Below, piece after piece: positions 33,925-42,649 of a DNA stretch of 64,000 nucleotides. Position 1 is the stretch's first letter; each line of letters opens with the position of its first letter. Location: contig DASREA010000035.1 of assembly GCA_035652315.1 (NCBI GenBank), positions 62,001 through 126,000 on the forward strand, given 5' to 3'. Source of the DNA: CANKHA01 sp035652315. GTDB taxonomy: Bacteria > Pseudomonadota > Alphaproteobacteria > Rhizobiales > Xanthobacteraceae. Under the pieces are notes generated by a model. It worked only from the letters and a program-made list of their open reading frames with translations, ran no database searches and was not told the DNA's origin. Position numbers and translations under genes: made by a program.

Positions 33925-34928
33925 GCGAGCTCAACCAGCCGGCGCCGCCCGGCAAGTTTCTGGTCGATCCGTACCAGGAGTGGGTCAAGCGCGAAGGCGT
34001 GCCAATTCACACCGGCGCGGCGGTCGACTTGCTGCAGGCGGAGACAAAGCCGTGGCCGCGCTTCGGCGCGAGCGGAGCGGCCTGTCATCTCAACGGCCGC
34101 GACGATTTTCTCACCGTTTTTCTTCTTGAAATCGCGCCGCAGCGCGCGACGGCGCCGCAGCGGCATCTGTATGAGGAAATCTCTTACGTGCTGTCCGGCC
34201 GCGGCGTCACCGAATTCGAGCTCGGAGGCCGAAGGCACAGCATCGAATGGGGCCCGCGCAGTCTTTTTGCCGTGCCGATGAATGCCCGCTACCGCCACAG
34301 CAATACCTCCGCCGCGCCGGCGCGCATCGCCTGCATCAACGATCTGCGCTATCTGTTCAGCCTCTACCGCAGCGAGACATTCGTCTTCGACACCCCGGTC
34401 GATTTTCCGGAACGGGGCGATGGCACGATCTTGCTGTCCGATGCAGCGGCCGTCCCGGTGCAATCCGCCGATGGAATCGGCCGCGCGCCGCTGACTTTGG
34501 CTAAGGGCAGCATCGGCGCCGATGCCGTCGAGGTCGCACCCGGCATGTATCAACAGGCGGCACGGCAGATGCAGGGCGCACATCTTTTCGGCGTCGCTGG
34601 AGAGGGCTACACGCTCACCTGGGAAGAAGGGAGTCCGGATCTTAGCCGGACCGCGTGGCGCCATGGTGTCGTCTACGCGGCGCCGGGTTTGCACTTCCAT
34701 CAACATTTCAACGCTGGCGCCGAGCCGCTGCGCTATCTCGATATCCAGCTCGGCAGCCTGCACGACCCGATGTTTCGTCACCGCCGCGCGGCTTACGGCG
34801 ATAAGACGGTTTATGCGGCGGGGAATGCGACGATTTCCTATGCGCAGCAGGACCCACGCATTCACGAGCTTTGGCTTAAAACTGTTGCCGGCAAAGGCGT
34901 CACGGCGCGCGTGCCGATAGGGGCCTGA
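33921..34928 (+). CDS. Second bicupin protein, degenerate paralogue
   Basis: A 335-residue paralogue of the preceding protein, aligned end to end: VDPYQEWVKREGVP against RDPYMEWVQRQGVP, CHLNGRDDFLTVF against CHLKGRDDFLSIF, and the shared ending DPRIHELWLKTVAGKG. The first cupin keeps QRHLYEEISYVLSGRG, but its second motif is ARYRHSN instead of MEHQHFN. In the second cupin the GHRHFD metal motif is replaced by AARQMQ while FHQHFN is kept. Loss of these ligands suggests a non-catalytic or differently acting partner. ATGA overlap implies coupled translation. Confidence 0.75.
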   Translation: MSELNQPAPPGKFLVDPYQEWVKREGVPIHTGAAVDLLQAETKPWPRFGASGAACHLNGRDDFLTVFLLEIAPQRATAPQRHLYEEISYVLSGRGVTEFELGGRRHSIEWGPRSLFAVPMNARYRHSNTSAAPARIACINDLRYLFSLYRSETFVFDTPVDFPERGDGTILLSDAAAVPVQSADGIGRAPLTLAKGSIGADAVEVAPGMYQQAARQMQGAHLFGVAGEGYTLTWEEGSPDLSRTAWRHGVVYAAPGLHFHQHFNAGAEPLRYLDIQLGSLHDPMFRHRRAAYGDKTVYAAGNATISYAQQDPRIHELWLKTVAGKGVTARVPIGA

Positions 34929-34951
34929 GGCTGCCAGCAAAAGCGCCAACG

Positions 34952-36463
34952 ATGGAAGAACGGATGCACGAAGTCGATTTTGAGCACGAACACGCGGACG
35001 AAGCCTATCGGGAAGAGCTCGCCCGTTTCATCTGGAGCCAAGACAATATCGAACTGCGCACTATCGGCATCGATATCGGCAGCTCGACCTCGCATCTGCT
35101 CTTCGCCAAAGTTACCCTGCAGCGGCAGTCGCTCGGCTTGAGCAGCCGGTTCCTGGTTGTGGGCCGCGAGATCGTCTGGCGATCGCCAATCATGCTCACG
35201 CCCTTCCTGCCGGATGGCACCATCGACGCCAAGAAGCTCGGCGCCTTCATCCACAACGCCTATCACGAAGCCGGCTTCAGCCGCGGCGATATCGACAGCG
35301 GCGCGGTGATCTTGACCGGCGAGGCGATCAAAAAAACCAATGCGCGGGCCATCGACGAGCTGTTCGCCGCCGAAGCCGGTAAATTTGTTTGTGCCACCGC
35401 CGGGCACAAGCTCGAGGCAACCCTCGCCGCGCACGGATCCGGCGCGGTGGCGATCTCCAAGCAGCGCGATGCATGCGTGTTGCATATCGACATTGGCGGC
35501 GGCACGACAAAGCTCGCTTTGATCAACCGCGGCAAGATTCTGGGAGTCGCCGCCTTTGCCGTCGGTGGACGCCTGCTGGCGACGGATTCATATGGCGCCT
35601 GGACCCGGGTCGACGAATCGGCGCGGCTGGTGGCGGAAGAGCTCGGCTTGCCCACCGACTTCCGCAGCATGAGCGACGCCAAAATCCGCAAGGCCATTGC
35701 GACCCGGCTGGCGACGCTTGCCGTCGATCAAATCGTCAATGCGCCGCGCGATGCGCTCGGCAAGGCACTCGAGCTGACTGAGCCGCTGCCGCGCGAGGTT
35801 GAGCCGACACTGCTCACCTTCTCGGGCGGCGTCGCTGAATACATCTTCGGCCATGAGGCGCGCGAGCACGGTGACATCGCCAAAATGCTGGCGCAGGAGA
35901 TCGGGACGCAACTCGGCCGGCGCAGTTCCACCGTGGTGATCGACCCAGGGCAGCGTATCCGCGCCACGGTGATCGGAGCCTCGCAATTCACCGTGCAGGT
36001 GAGCGGCAAGACCATCTACCTGCCGGACGCCGAAATCCTGCCGGTGCATAACGTGCCGGTGGTGCATGCCGACGTCGATCTTTCCGGAAAAATCGAGTCG
36101 CCGGCGTTGACCCGCGCCATCGAGGCCAAGCTGAAGCAGGCGGATCTCGAGGCCAATTCCCGCATGGCCATCGCCTTCACCTGGTCTGGCGACCCGGAAT
36201 ATTCGCGAATCCGCGCGGCGGCGGAGGGAATCGCGGCGGCTGTATCCAAAGGCCGTAAAGCGGGCGATGTGCTTTTCCTGACCATCGAAGGCGACGTCGG
36301 CCGCACCTTCGGGCATCTGCTGGAAAGCGAGCTCAAGCTGCCGGGACACGTTATTTCCATCGACGGCGTGCAACTGCACGATTTCGATTACGTCGACGTG
36401 GGTTCGATGATCGCGCCGCCCGGTGTGGTGCCGATGGTGATCAAATCACTGTTGTTTTCCTGA
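34952..36463 (+). CDS. EutA-like ammonia-lyase reactivating factor
   Basis: A 503-residue ATPase of the EutA family. It shows the actin/Hsp70-like nucleotide motifs TIGIDIGSSTSHLLFAKV near residue 42, VLHIDIGGGTTKLALINRG near 178 and LLTFSGGVAEYIFGHE near 288, and the end VGSMIAPPGVVPMVIKSLLF typical of EutA. EutA exchanges damaged B12 for fresh cofactor on ethanolamine ammonia-lyase EutBC. No eutB, eutC or other eut gene is in the window. It follows the bicupin pair by 23 bp, so it probably shares their operon. The ATG at 34964 is an alternative start. Confidence 0.8.
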   Translation: MEERMHEVDFEHEHADEAYREELARFIWSQDNIELRTIGIDIGSSTSHLLFAKVTLQRQSLGLSSRFLVVGREIVWRSPIMLTPFLPDGTIDAKKLGAFIHNAYHEAGFSRGDIDSGAVILTGEAIKKTNARAIDELFAAEAGKFVCATAGHKLEATLAAHGSGAVAISKQRDACVLHIDIGGGTTKLALINRGKILGVAAFAVGGRLLATDSYGAWTRVDESARLVAEELGLPTDFRSMSDAKIRKAIATRLATLAVDQIVNAPRDALGKALELTEPLPREVEPTLLTFSGGVAEYIFGHEAREHGDIAKMLAQEIGTQLGRRSSTVVIDPGQRIRATVIGASQFTVQVSGKTIYLPDAEILPVHNVPVVHADVDLSGKIESPALTRAIEAKLKQADLEANSRMAIAFTWSGDPEYSRIRAAAEGIAAAVSKGRKAGDVLFLTIEGDVGRTFGHLLESELKLPGHVISIDGVQLHDFDYVDVGSMIAPPGVVPMVIKSLLFS

Positions 36464-36622
36464 CTACTGACAATATGCCTTGGAGAGCGCATATATAGCT
36501 TTTGGACGCCGCGCTTTTGGCGCCGGCGTGTGCGTTTCGTGGCGCTGGTTGCGCGTGAAACAATAGACAACATAATGTGTTTTCAATGAGTTGATGCTTC
36601 TCGACCCTTGTGGAGTCACCGC

Positions 36623-37201
36623 ATGCTGCAAGTCCCCCTCGAAATTTCCTTTCACAATGTCGACCATTCCGACTCCGCCGAACAGGAAATCCGCCAGCGT
36701 GTGGCCGACCTCGAGACTCTTTACGAACGGCTTATTTCCTGCCGCGTCCGCGTCGATCAGCGCGCGACAAACAGCAACGATACGATTCCGCCGGTCGTGC
36801 GCATCGAGATGGGGATTCCGGGAGGCAAGGATCTCGTCGTGAGCCACGAACCGGACCACCTCCAGCAACGCTATCAGCGGCCCGACCTGCACCGCGCCAT
36901 CAACGAGGCATTTCGCATTGCTGAGCGCCGACTGCTCGATTTGAAGGAGCAACGCGCCCGCCGCACCAAGGAGTCCCACCACGACGCCGAAAACCAGTTT
37001 CTCGGGCAGGTCGCAGAGCTGCATCCGGATCGCGACTTCGGCTATCTGCTCACCAAAGAGGGCGGGCTTCTCTATTTCCACCGCAACAGCCTGTTGAACG
37101 GCGACTTCGATCTCTTGAAACCCGGGATCGAGGTTTATTACGTTGAAGAGATGGGCGACACCGGCCCCACTGCCATCAAGGTGCGCGTGAAAAGCGCCTG
37201 A
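36623..37201 (+). CDS. HPF/RaiA ribosome-associated protein fused to a cold-shock-like domain
   Basis: A 192-residue two-domain protein. The N-terminal part (1-115) has the HPF/RaiA pattern (VPLEISFHNVDHSDSAEQEIRQRVADLE and DLHRAINEAFRIAERRLLD), which in the family binds the ribosomal decoding centre. The C-terminal part (about 130-190) reads GQVAELHPDRDFGYLLTKEGGLLYFHRNSLL, resembling a cold-shock RNA-binding domain (FGYL, LYFHRNS). It may silence or store ribosomes in stationary phase. GGAG lies 9 bases upstream of the ATG. Confidence 0.8.
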   Translation: MLQVPLEISFHNVDHSDSAEQEIRQRVADLETLYERLISCRVRVDQRATNSNDTIPPVVRIEMGIPGGKDLVVSHEPDHLQQRYQRPDLHRAINEAFRIAERRLLDLKEQRARRTKESHHDAENQFLGQVAELHPDRDFGYLLTKEGGLLYFHRNSLLNGDFDLLKPGIEVYYVEEMGDTGPTAIKVRVKSA

Positions 37202-37239
37202 CAAAGTCGTACGGCACGCGGCATGAAAGGAGCGTTGCT

Positions 37240-37854
37240 ATGAAGCTTTATTTCTCTCCCGGCGCCTGTTCGCTGTCGCCGCACATTATTTTGCGCGAAG
37301 CCGGCGCCGATTTCGAAATCGAGCAGGTCGACAACAGGGCGAAGAAGACGAAGAGCGGCGCCGATTATTGGCGGATCAATCCCAAGGGCTATGTGCCGAC
37401 GCTGGAGCTGGATGACGGGCAGCGGCTGACCGAAGGGCCGGTCATCGTCCAGTACATTGCCGACCGCTATCCGCAAGCCGGGCTTATTCCGCCTTGCGGC
37501 AGTTTCGAGCGCTACCGCGTGCAGGAATGGCTGAATTTTATCACCTCAGAAATTCACAAGACCTTCACGCCGCTTTTCCGCGACACCACGCCGGCCGAAT
37601 ATAAGAGCATCGCCAAGGAGAATCTGGGCAAGCGGTACGACTTCATCGAGCAGCATCTGGCGGCGAACGATTATCTGGCAGGCGGCAAATTCGGCGTCGC
37701 GGACGCCTATCTTTTCGTCGTTTCCAACTGGTTGCAGCGCGTCGGCATCGACACCGCGCGTTGGCCCAATTTGCGGGCCTACCTGAAACGCATCGGTTCG
37801 CGGCCCAAAGTCGAGGAAGCGATGAAGGCGGAAGGGTTGCGAAAGGCCGCCTGA
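37240..37854 (+). CDS. gst: Beta-class glutathione S-transferase
   Basis: A 204-residue GST. The N-terminal thioredoxin-like domain begins MKLYFSPGACSLSPHIILRE with the beta-class Cys at residue 10; NPKGYVPTLELDDGQRLTEGPVIVQYIADRYP binds glutathione. The C-terminal helical domain contains GGKFGVADAYLFVVSNW. It conjugates or binds glutathione in detoxification. It follows the HPF gene by 38 bp. Confidence 0.9.
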   Translation: MKLYFSPGACSLSPHIILREAGADFEIEQVDNRAKKTKSGADYWRINPKGYVPTLELDDGQRLTEGPVIVQYIADRYPQAGLIPPCGSFERYRVQEWLNFITSEIHKTFTPLFRDTTPAEYKSIAKENLGKRYDFIEQHLAANDYLAGGKFGVADAYLFVVSNWLQRVGIDTARWPNLRAYLKRIGSRPKVEEAMKAEGLRKAA

Positions 37855-37890
37855 AAGCCGCGCTCAATGCGCCGGCCGTGGCAGCAACGG

Positions 37891-39696
37891 CTAGCCGATC
37901 GCGGCTATGGCGTCCCGCGGCTCCTGGCCCTTGAGCTGCAGGCGATAATAGGAGGCGTAGCGGCCGCCTTTGCGCAACAGTTCGTCCTGCCGCCCCGATT
38001 CGACGACGGCGCCGTCCTCGATGACGAAGATTCGGTCGGCGTGGGTGACGGTATGTAGACGGTGAGCGATGACCAGCGTGGTGCGGCCTTGGCAAAGATG
38101 CTCGATGGCTTCCTGCACCTGACGTTCGGATTCGGAATCGAGTGAGGCCGTGGCTTCGTCCAGCAGGATGATGCCGGCGTCTTTGATCAGCGCCCGGGCC
38201 ACCGCGATGCGTTGGCGCTGTCCGCCCGATAACTGCATACCGTGTTCGCCGACCGGGGTGTCGTAGCCCTGCGGAAAGGCCATGATGAAATCGTGGGCAC
38301 AGGCGGCCTGTGCCGCCGCGACAATCTCCTGCTCGGTGGCGTTCGGGCGGCCGAAGGCGATGTTCTCTTTCACCGAGCCGCGAAAGAGAAACACTTCCTG
38401 CCCCACATAGGCGATCTGCTGGCGCAATGAGTGCCGCGACACCTGCATGATGTCCTGGCCATCAATGCTGATGCGGCCGCGCGGCGTCTCATAAAAACGC
38501 AAGATCAGATTGAGGATGGTCGACTTGCCGCCGCCGGAGGGCCCGACCAGCGCAGTGACAAGGCCGGGCTCGGCGACAAAGGACAGATCCTTCAGCACCG
38601 GTTCGCCGGGTCGGTAGGCGAAGCTGACCTGCGAAAATTCGATCCGTCCGGTGGAAATCTTCAGCGCCGGCCGGTCATCGTCCGATGGCTCGGTCGCCGG
38701 GCTGTCGAGGATTTCGAACAGCATGCGAACGCCGACCAGTCCCTGGTGCAGATCCATGTTGAGCCGCGCCAGGCGCTTTGCCGGCTCGTAGGCAAGCAAG
38801 AATGCACTGATGAAGGAAAAGAACTGCCCGGGTGCCGCGCCAGTCTCGATCACCCGGTAGCCGCCATAGATGAGACCAAGGGCGATGGCGATGCCACCGA
38901 GCGTTTCCATCAGCGGGCTGGCGCGGTTTCCGACCCGCGCCATCTTGTTCGATTCATATTCGACGGTTGCAACATTCTGATCGAGCCGCGCCTGCATTGT
39001 CTCTTCCAGCGTGAAGGCTTTGACGATCCGGATGCCCTGCAACGTTTCCTGCATGGTCTCCATGATTCGCGCGCCGCCCGTGAATTGATTGCGGGCGATG
39101 CTGTGGATACGGCGGATCATCGTTCGCAGAATAAAAAGCGCGGGCGGCGCGACCACGATAGCGATTAGCGACATCACCGGGTCCTGGATGAACATCACCG
39201 CTCCAAGACCGACCAGAGACAGGAAATCGCGCCCGATCGCCCGAATGAGAAGATTCAGCACCTGGGTCGCGGACATCGCGCCTACGGAAAGGCGTGCCAG
39301 AAATTCCGAGCTGTGCCTGTCGGCAAAATATTCGAGCTTTTCATGCATCAGCTTGGCAAACATGCGCCTTTGATTTTCCGCAATGATGCGGTTGCCGATG
39401 CGCGATAGCAGGACTGAGTGTCCGTAGGTCGCCACGCCCTTTGTGGTAAACAGCGCGATGGTGACGAGGCCGAGAACGACGATGGCCTCGAAGTTGCGGT
39501 CGATATAGGCCTGATTGATCACTTGACCGATCAAATACGCAGAGAGCGCCGTGCAAGCGGCCGCGACGCCCATCATTACGAAGGCGAGTGTGTATTGCTT
39601 CCAATGGCGCAAGCCCTGTTCGGCGAGCAATCGCTTGGTTAGTGCGAAAGCGCCAAAGGGTTCTGCGAGAAGTGATTTTGCGATCGCTTCGACCAT
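37891..39696 (-). CDS. MsbA-like ABC transporter (fused permease and ATPase)
   Basis: A 601-residue half-transporter. Six membrane helices lie in residues 35-320; the ATPase domain has Walker A VGPSGGGKSTILN near 390, signature LSGGQRQRIAVARAL, and Walker B IILLDEATASLDSE. This type exports lipids, LPS core or other lipophilic substrates from the inner leaflet. The start at 39696 is preferred because residues upstream (to 39795) are Arg-rich and unlike the family. It flanks galE and the polysaccharide region, so LPS or glycolipid flipping is plausible. Confidence 0.85.
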   Translation of the reverse strand: MVEAIAKSLLAEPFGAFALTKRLLAEQGLRHWKQYTLAFVMMGVAAACTALSAYLIGQVINQAYIDRNFEAIVVLGLVTIALFTTKGVATYGHSVLLSRIGNRIIAENQRRMFAKLMHEKLEYFADRHSSEFLARLSVGAMSATQVLNLLIRAIGRDFLSLVGLGAVMFIQDPVMSLIAIVVAPPALFILRTMIRRIHSIARNQFTGGARIMETMQETLQGIRIVKAFTLEETMQARLDQNVATVEYESNKMARVGNRASPLMETLGGIAIALGLIYGGYRVIETGAAPGQFFSFISAFLLAYEPAKRLARLNMDLHQGLVGVRMLFEILDSPATEPSDDDRPALKISTGRIEFSQVSFAYRPGEPVLKDLSFVAEPGLVTALVGPSGGGKSTILNLILRFYETPRGRISIDGQDIMQVSRHSLRQQIAYVGQEVFLFRGSVKENIAFGRPNATEQEIVAAAQAACAHDFIMAFPQGYDTPVGEHGMQLSGGQRQRIAVARALIKDAGIILLDEATASLDSESERQVQEAIEHLCQGRTTLVIAHRLHTVTHADRIFVIEDGAVVESGRQDELLRKGGRYASYYRLQLKGQEPRDAIAAIG

Positions 39697-39844
39697 CCGC
39701 CGTCCGTCGGGCAAGGCGCGAGCGCCTTGGTTTCCGTATGGCTGACGCCGTCGGCGCCACGGATGTTCCTTGCCCGTCCGGGCGGCATTTTTCAAGCTAA
39801 AAGAATAAGCTAGCGGTGAAATCGGTTAAGCGCAGCGCGGGCCA

Positions 39845-40852
39845 TCAAGCCGACGCGACCTCGCCACTTTTCCGGACCGCCTGCATCCGCCGCTCCCAGG
39901 CTAGGGCATGGCCGACAATGAGGTCGAGATCGTTATATTGCGGCAGCCATCTCAGCACGCTGTGAATCTTGCGGGCGTCGGCAACCAGGCTCACCGGATC
40001 CCCCGGCCGCCGCGCCGCCAAATGCACGGGAAAGCTGTGGCCGGCTGCCCGTTTGACGGCCTCGATCACTTCCAACACCGAATAGCCGCGGCCATAACCA
40101 CAATTGAACGTCATGCTCGCGCCACCTTGGCGCAAGTAAGCCAGCGCGGCCGAATGGGCGCGCGCCAAATCGGTGACGTGGATATAGTCGCGAAGGCAGG
40201 TGCCGTCCGGCGTCGGATAGTCGGTGCCGTAGACCTCGAGCCTCGGCCGCGCGCCGAGCGCGGTTTCCACAGCCGCCTTGATCAGATGCGTGGCTGCGGC
40301 GGAAGATTGTCCCGTGCGCTGCTTCGGATCGGCCCCGGCGACGTTGAAATATCGCAAGATCGCATATTTGAAATCGTGCGCCGCAGCGATGTCGTGCATC
40401 ATGATCTCGGTCATCAGCTTCGACGTGCCGTAGGGCGATAACGGCCTGGTGGGCGCATCTTCGGCGACCGGCAGCATATCGGGATTGCCGTAGACCGCCG
40501 CGCTCGATGAAAAGATGAAGTGGCGCACGTTTGCCTTTACCGCGGCTTCGAGCAATGTGCGGCTGTTGGCGGTATTGTTGCGGTAATAGCCGAGCGGGTC
40601 GCGCACCGAATCGGGAACGACGATGGAGCCGGCGAAATGCAGGATCGCGTCGACGTCATGAACGCCGATGATCGAGGAGACGAGGTTCTGGTCGCCGACA
40701 TCGCCGATGAACAGCGGCACATTGGCCGGAAGCGCCGAGCGGAAACCGGTTGACAGATCGTCGAGGACGACGACGCTCTCGCCGGCATCCGTGAGTTCGT
40801 GAACCATATGGCTGCCGATGTAACCGGCGCCACCGGTGACCAGGACCGTCAT
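39845..40852 (-). CDS. galE: UDP-glucose 4-epimerase
   Basis: A 335-residue short-chain dehydrogenase-type epimerase that converts UDP-glucose and UDP-galactose. It shows the NAD motif LVTGGAGYIGSHMVHEL at the N-terminus, SSAAVYGNP with the catalytic Ser region, the catalytic YGTSK near residue 147, RYFNVAGADP and DGTCLRDYIHVTDLA. It supplies galactosyl units for surface polysaccharide. Confidence 0.93.
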   Translation of the reverse strand: MTVLVTGGAGYIGSHMVHELTDAGESVVVLDDLSTGFRSALPANVPLFIGDVGDQNLVSSIIGVHDVDAILHFAGSIVVPDSVRDPLGYYRNNTANSRTLLEAAVKANVRHFIFSSSAAVYGNPDMLPVAEDAPTRPLSPYGTSKLMTEIMMHDIAAAHDFKYAILRYFNVAGADPKQRTGQSSAAATHLIKAAVETALGARPRLEVYGTDYPTPDGTCLRDYIHVTDLARAHSAALAYLRQGGASMTFNCGYGRGYSVLEVIEAVKRAAGHSFPVHLAARRPGDPVSLVADARKIHSVLRWLPQYNDLDLIVGHALAWERRMQAVRKSGEVASA

Positions 40853-40976
40853 GAACCTTCGCGTGCTCCGGCGCTGTTCGGCTTTGAAATACAGCTTTGC
40901 CGGGCGAGCCTAGGGTGACTATGCTTAACACTCCGTATATGACGGTCGGATGAAGGCTTGGGCGTTGAGCAAATAA

Positions 40977-42020
40977 ATGGACGGGCAAACGCTGGCCGCG
41001 CTTGAAGTCATCGTGCCCAATCTGCATTGGCGCTATTCGGGAGTCACGGCGACAAACCGGATGATCGCTCCCTTGTTGGCCGAGCGGGTCAGCGCCGCCT
41101 GGCTTGGATCCGATGCGCCGCCCGGAATTCGCCGGCTGTCGTTTTCCGATCTGCTCCGGCTTCGGGGGAAGCATGGGCGCATTCGCATCTGGCATGCCCG
41201 GCGCAACAACGAGATGATTGTCGGGCTTTTTCTGCGCATGCTCGGCTGGCGATTGGCGCTGGTCTTCACCTCGGCAGCGCAGCGGCCGCATACCTGGATC
41301 ACGCACTTTCTTGTCGCCCGGATGGACGCGGTGATCGCCACCAGCGCAGCCGCCGCTTCTTATCTGCGCCGGCCAACCGTTGTCATTCATCATGGCGTCG
41401 ACACCGCCGTCTATTGTCCGCCACCGGACCGTGCGGCGGCTTTCGCGGCCACGGGCTTACCGGGGAAATATGCGGTGGGTTGCTTCGGCCGTGTCCGCCC
41501 GCAGAAGGGGACGGACCTCTTCATCGAGGCGATGTGCCGCCTCTTGCCAAAATATCCGGACTTCGCCGCGGTGATCGTTGGCGCGATTACCGCGGACCAG
41601 CAGATATTCGCCAATCGCCTACGAGCGCAAGTCCGCGCCGCGGGCCTCGAGCACCGTGTGCGCTTTTTCGGCGAGTTGCCGATCGCAGAGGTACCACGCT
41701 GGTATCAACGAATCTCAATCTATGCCTTCACTTCGCGGAACGAAGGATTCGGTCTGACATTGCTCGAGGCGATGGCGGCCGGCGTAGCCCTGGTGGCGGC
41801 ACGCGCGGGCGCGGCGGATCAGGTCGTCGTACCGGGCGAAACCGGAATTCTGGTTGCGCCGGACGATGCCGATGCGTTGGTTGAGGGGTTGGAAACGGTC
41901 ATGCGCGATCCGGCGCGAGCGGCCGCTATGGGGGAGCGAGCGCGGGTACGCGCGGTGGCGGAGCACGGGGTGGAAAGCGAAGCGGAACGGATCGTCGAGG
42001 TTTACCGGAAGATCCTATAG
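40977..42020 (+). CDS. GT4-family glycosyltransferase, core LPS type
   Basis: A 347-residue GT-B fold glycosyltransferase. The C-terminal half has the sugar-nucleotide features GCFGRVRPQKGTDLFIEAM, VRFFGELPIAEVPRWYQRISIYAFTSRNEGFGLTLLEAMAAG and EX7E-type glutamates. It resembles LpsB/LpcC mannosyltransferases that act on the Kdo-lipid A core in rhizobia; that specificity is inferred. It is divergent from galE. Confidence 0.8.
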   Translation: MDGQTLAALEVIVPNLHWRYSGVTATNRMIAPLLAERVSAAWLGSDAPPGIRRLSFSDLLRLRGKHGRIRIWHARRNNEMIVGLFLRMLGWRLALVFTSAAQRPHTWITHFLVARMDAVIATSAAAASYLRRPTVVIHHGVDTAVYCPPPDRAAAFAATGLPGKYAVGCFGRVRPQKGTDLFIEAMCRLLPKYPDFAAVIVGAITADQQIFANRLRAQVRAAGLEHRVRFFGELPIAEVPRWYQRISIYAFTSRNEGFGLTLLEAMAAGVALVAARAGAADQVVVPGETGILVAPDDADALVEGLETVMRDPARAAAMGERARVRAVAEHGVESEAERIVEVYRKIL

Positions 42021-42036
42021 CGCCGGCAAAGGTGGC

Positions 42037-42414
42037 TCACTTTGACGAATCTGCGGCTGGGATCGAAGGGGGTTGCGGCGTATTGGCCAGCATGTCGGCC
42101 CGATCCTTTTGCATCTGCTTTGCGCGCGCGGCCTGCGCTTCGCGCGCAGCGGCGAGCTCACGTTCGATCTTGGCCTCTTCCTGCTCCGAGATGACCTTGG
42201 TGGCCGGCGGCGGCGGCCGGTCATGCACCGGAGGATAGGAAGGCTCGACGGCGGATCGCGGCGGCGTGCCCTGTGGCTCGCCCCCGGCCCAGGTCGGGAT
42301 TGAATCGATGATCGAGGCCGAACAGCCGCTCAATCCGAAAGCCGCCAATCCGAGACCCGCGGCCAATAGCGGTCCCGGCCAAGCCGCGGTCTTGCGCGCT
42401 GAGTTGAATTTCAT
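42037..42414 (-). CDS. Putative lipoprotein
   Basis: A 125-residue protein with a signal peptide and lipobox AFGLSGC, Cys at about residue 31. The mature part is Pro-rich (PPVHDRPPPP) followed by a charged helical stretch EEAKIERELAAAREAQAARAKQMQKD. It is probably an anchored periplasmic or outer-membrane protein. I recognise no family. It converges with the glycosyltransferase at 42020. Confidence 0.65.
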   Translation of the reverse strand: MKFNSARKTAAWPGPLLAAGLGLAAFGLSGCSASIIDSIPTWAGGEPQGTPPRSAVEPSYPPVHDRPPPPATKVISEQEEAKIERELAAAREAQAARAKQMQKDRADMLANTPQPPSIPAADSSK

Positions 42415-42649
42415 CGGTGTACCCCGGCCTATAGAAAGCGGTGCAGCATGGCAGGAGCAAGGCTGCGGGCCGCGTATTGGAAAGCGGCCCTCAGATTACT
42501 GCGGCAAACGTTAATCAGACGAAATTTCCTTATGGTTCAGGCCTTTGAAGGCAGGCCCAAGGCCCGTCTCGGCCAGGCGGTTCTTGTAAAATGCGACCGG
42601 TGGCGCATAAAGACGGCGCGAAAGCTGGCGGGTGGGAGAAGCTTAATTC

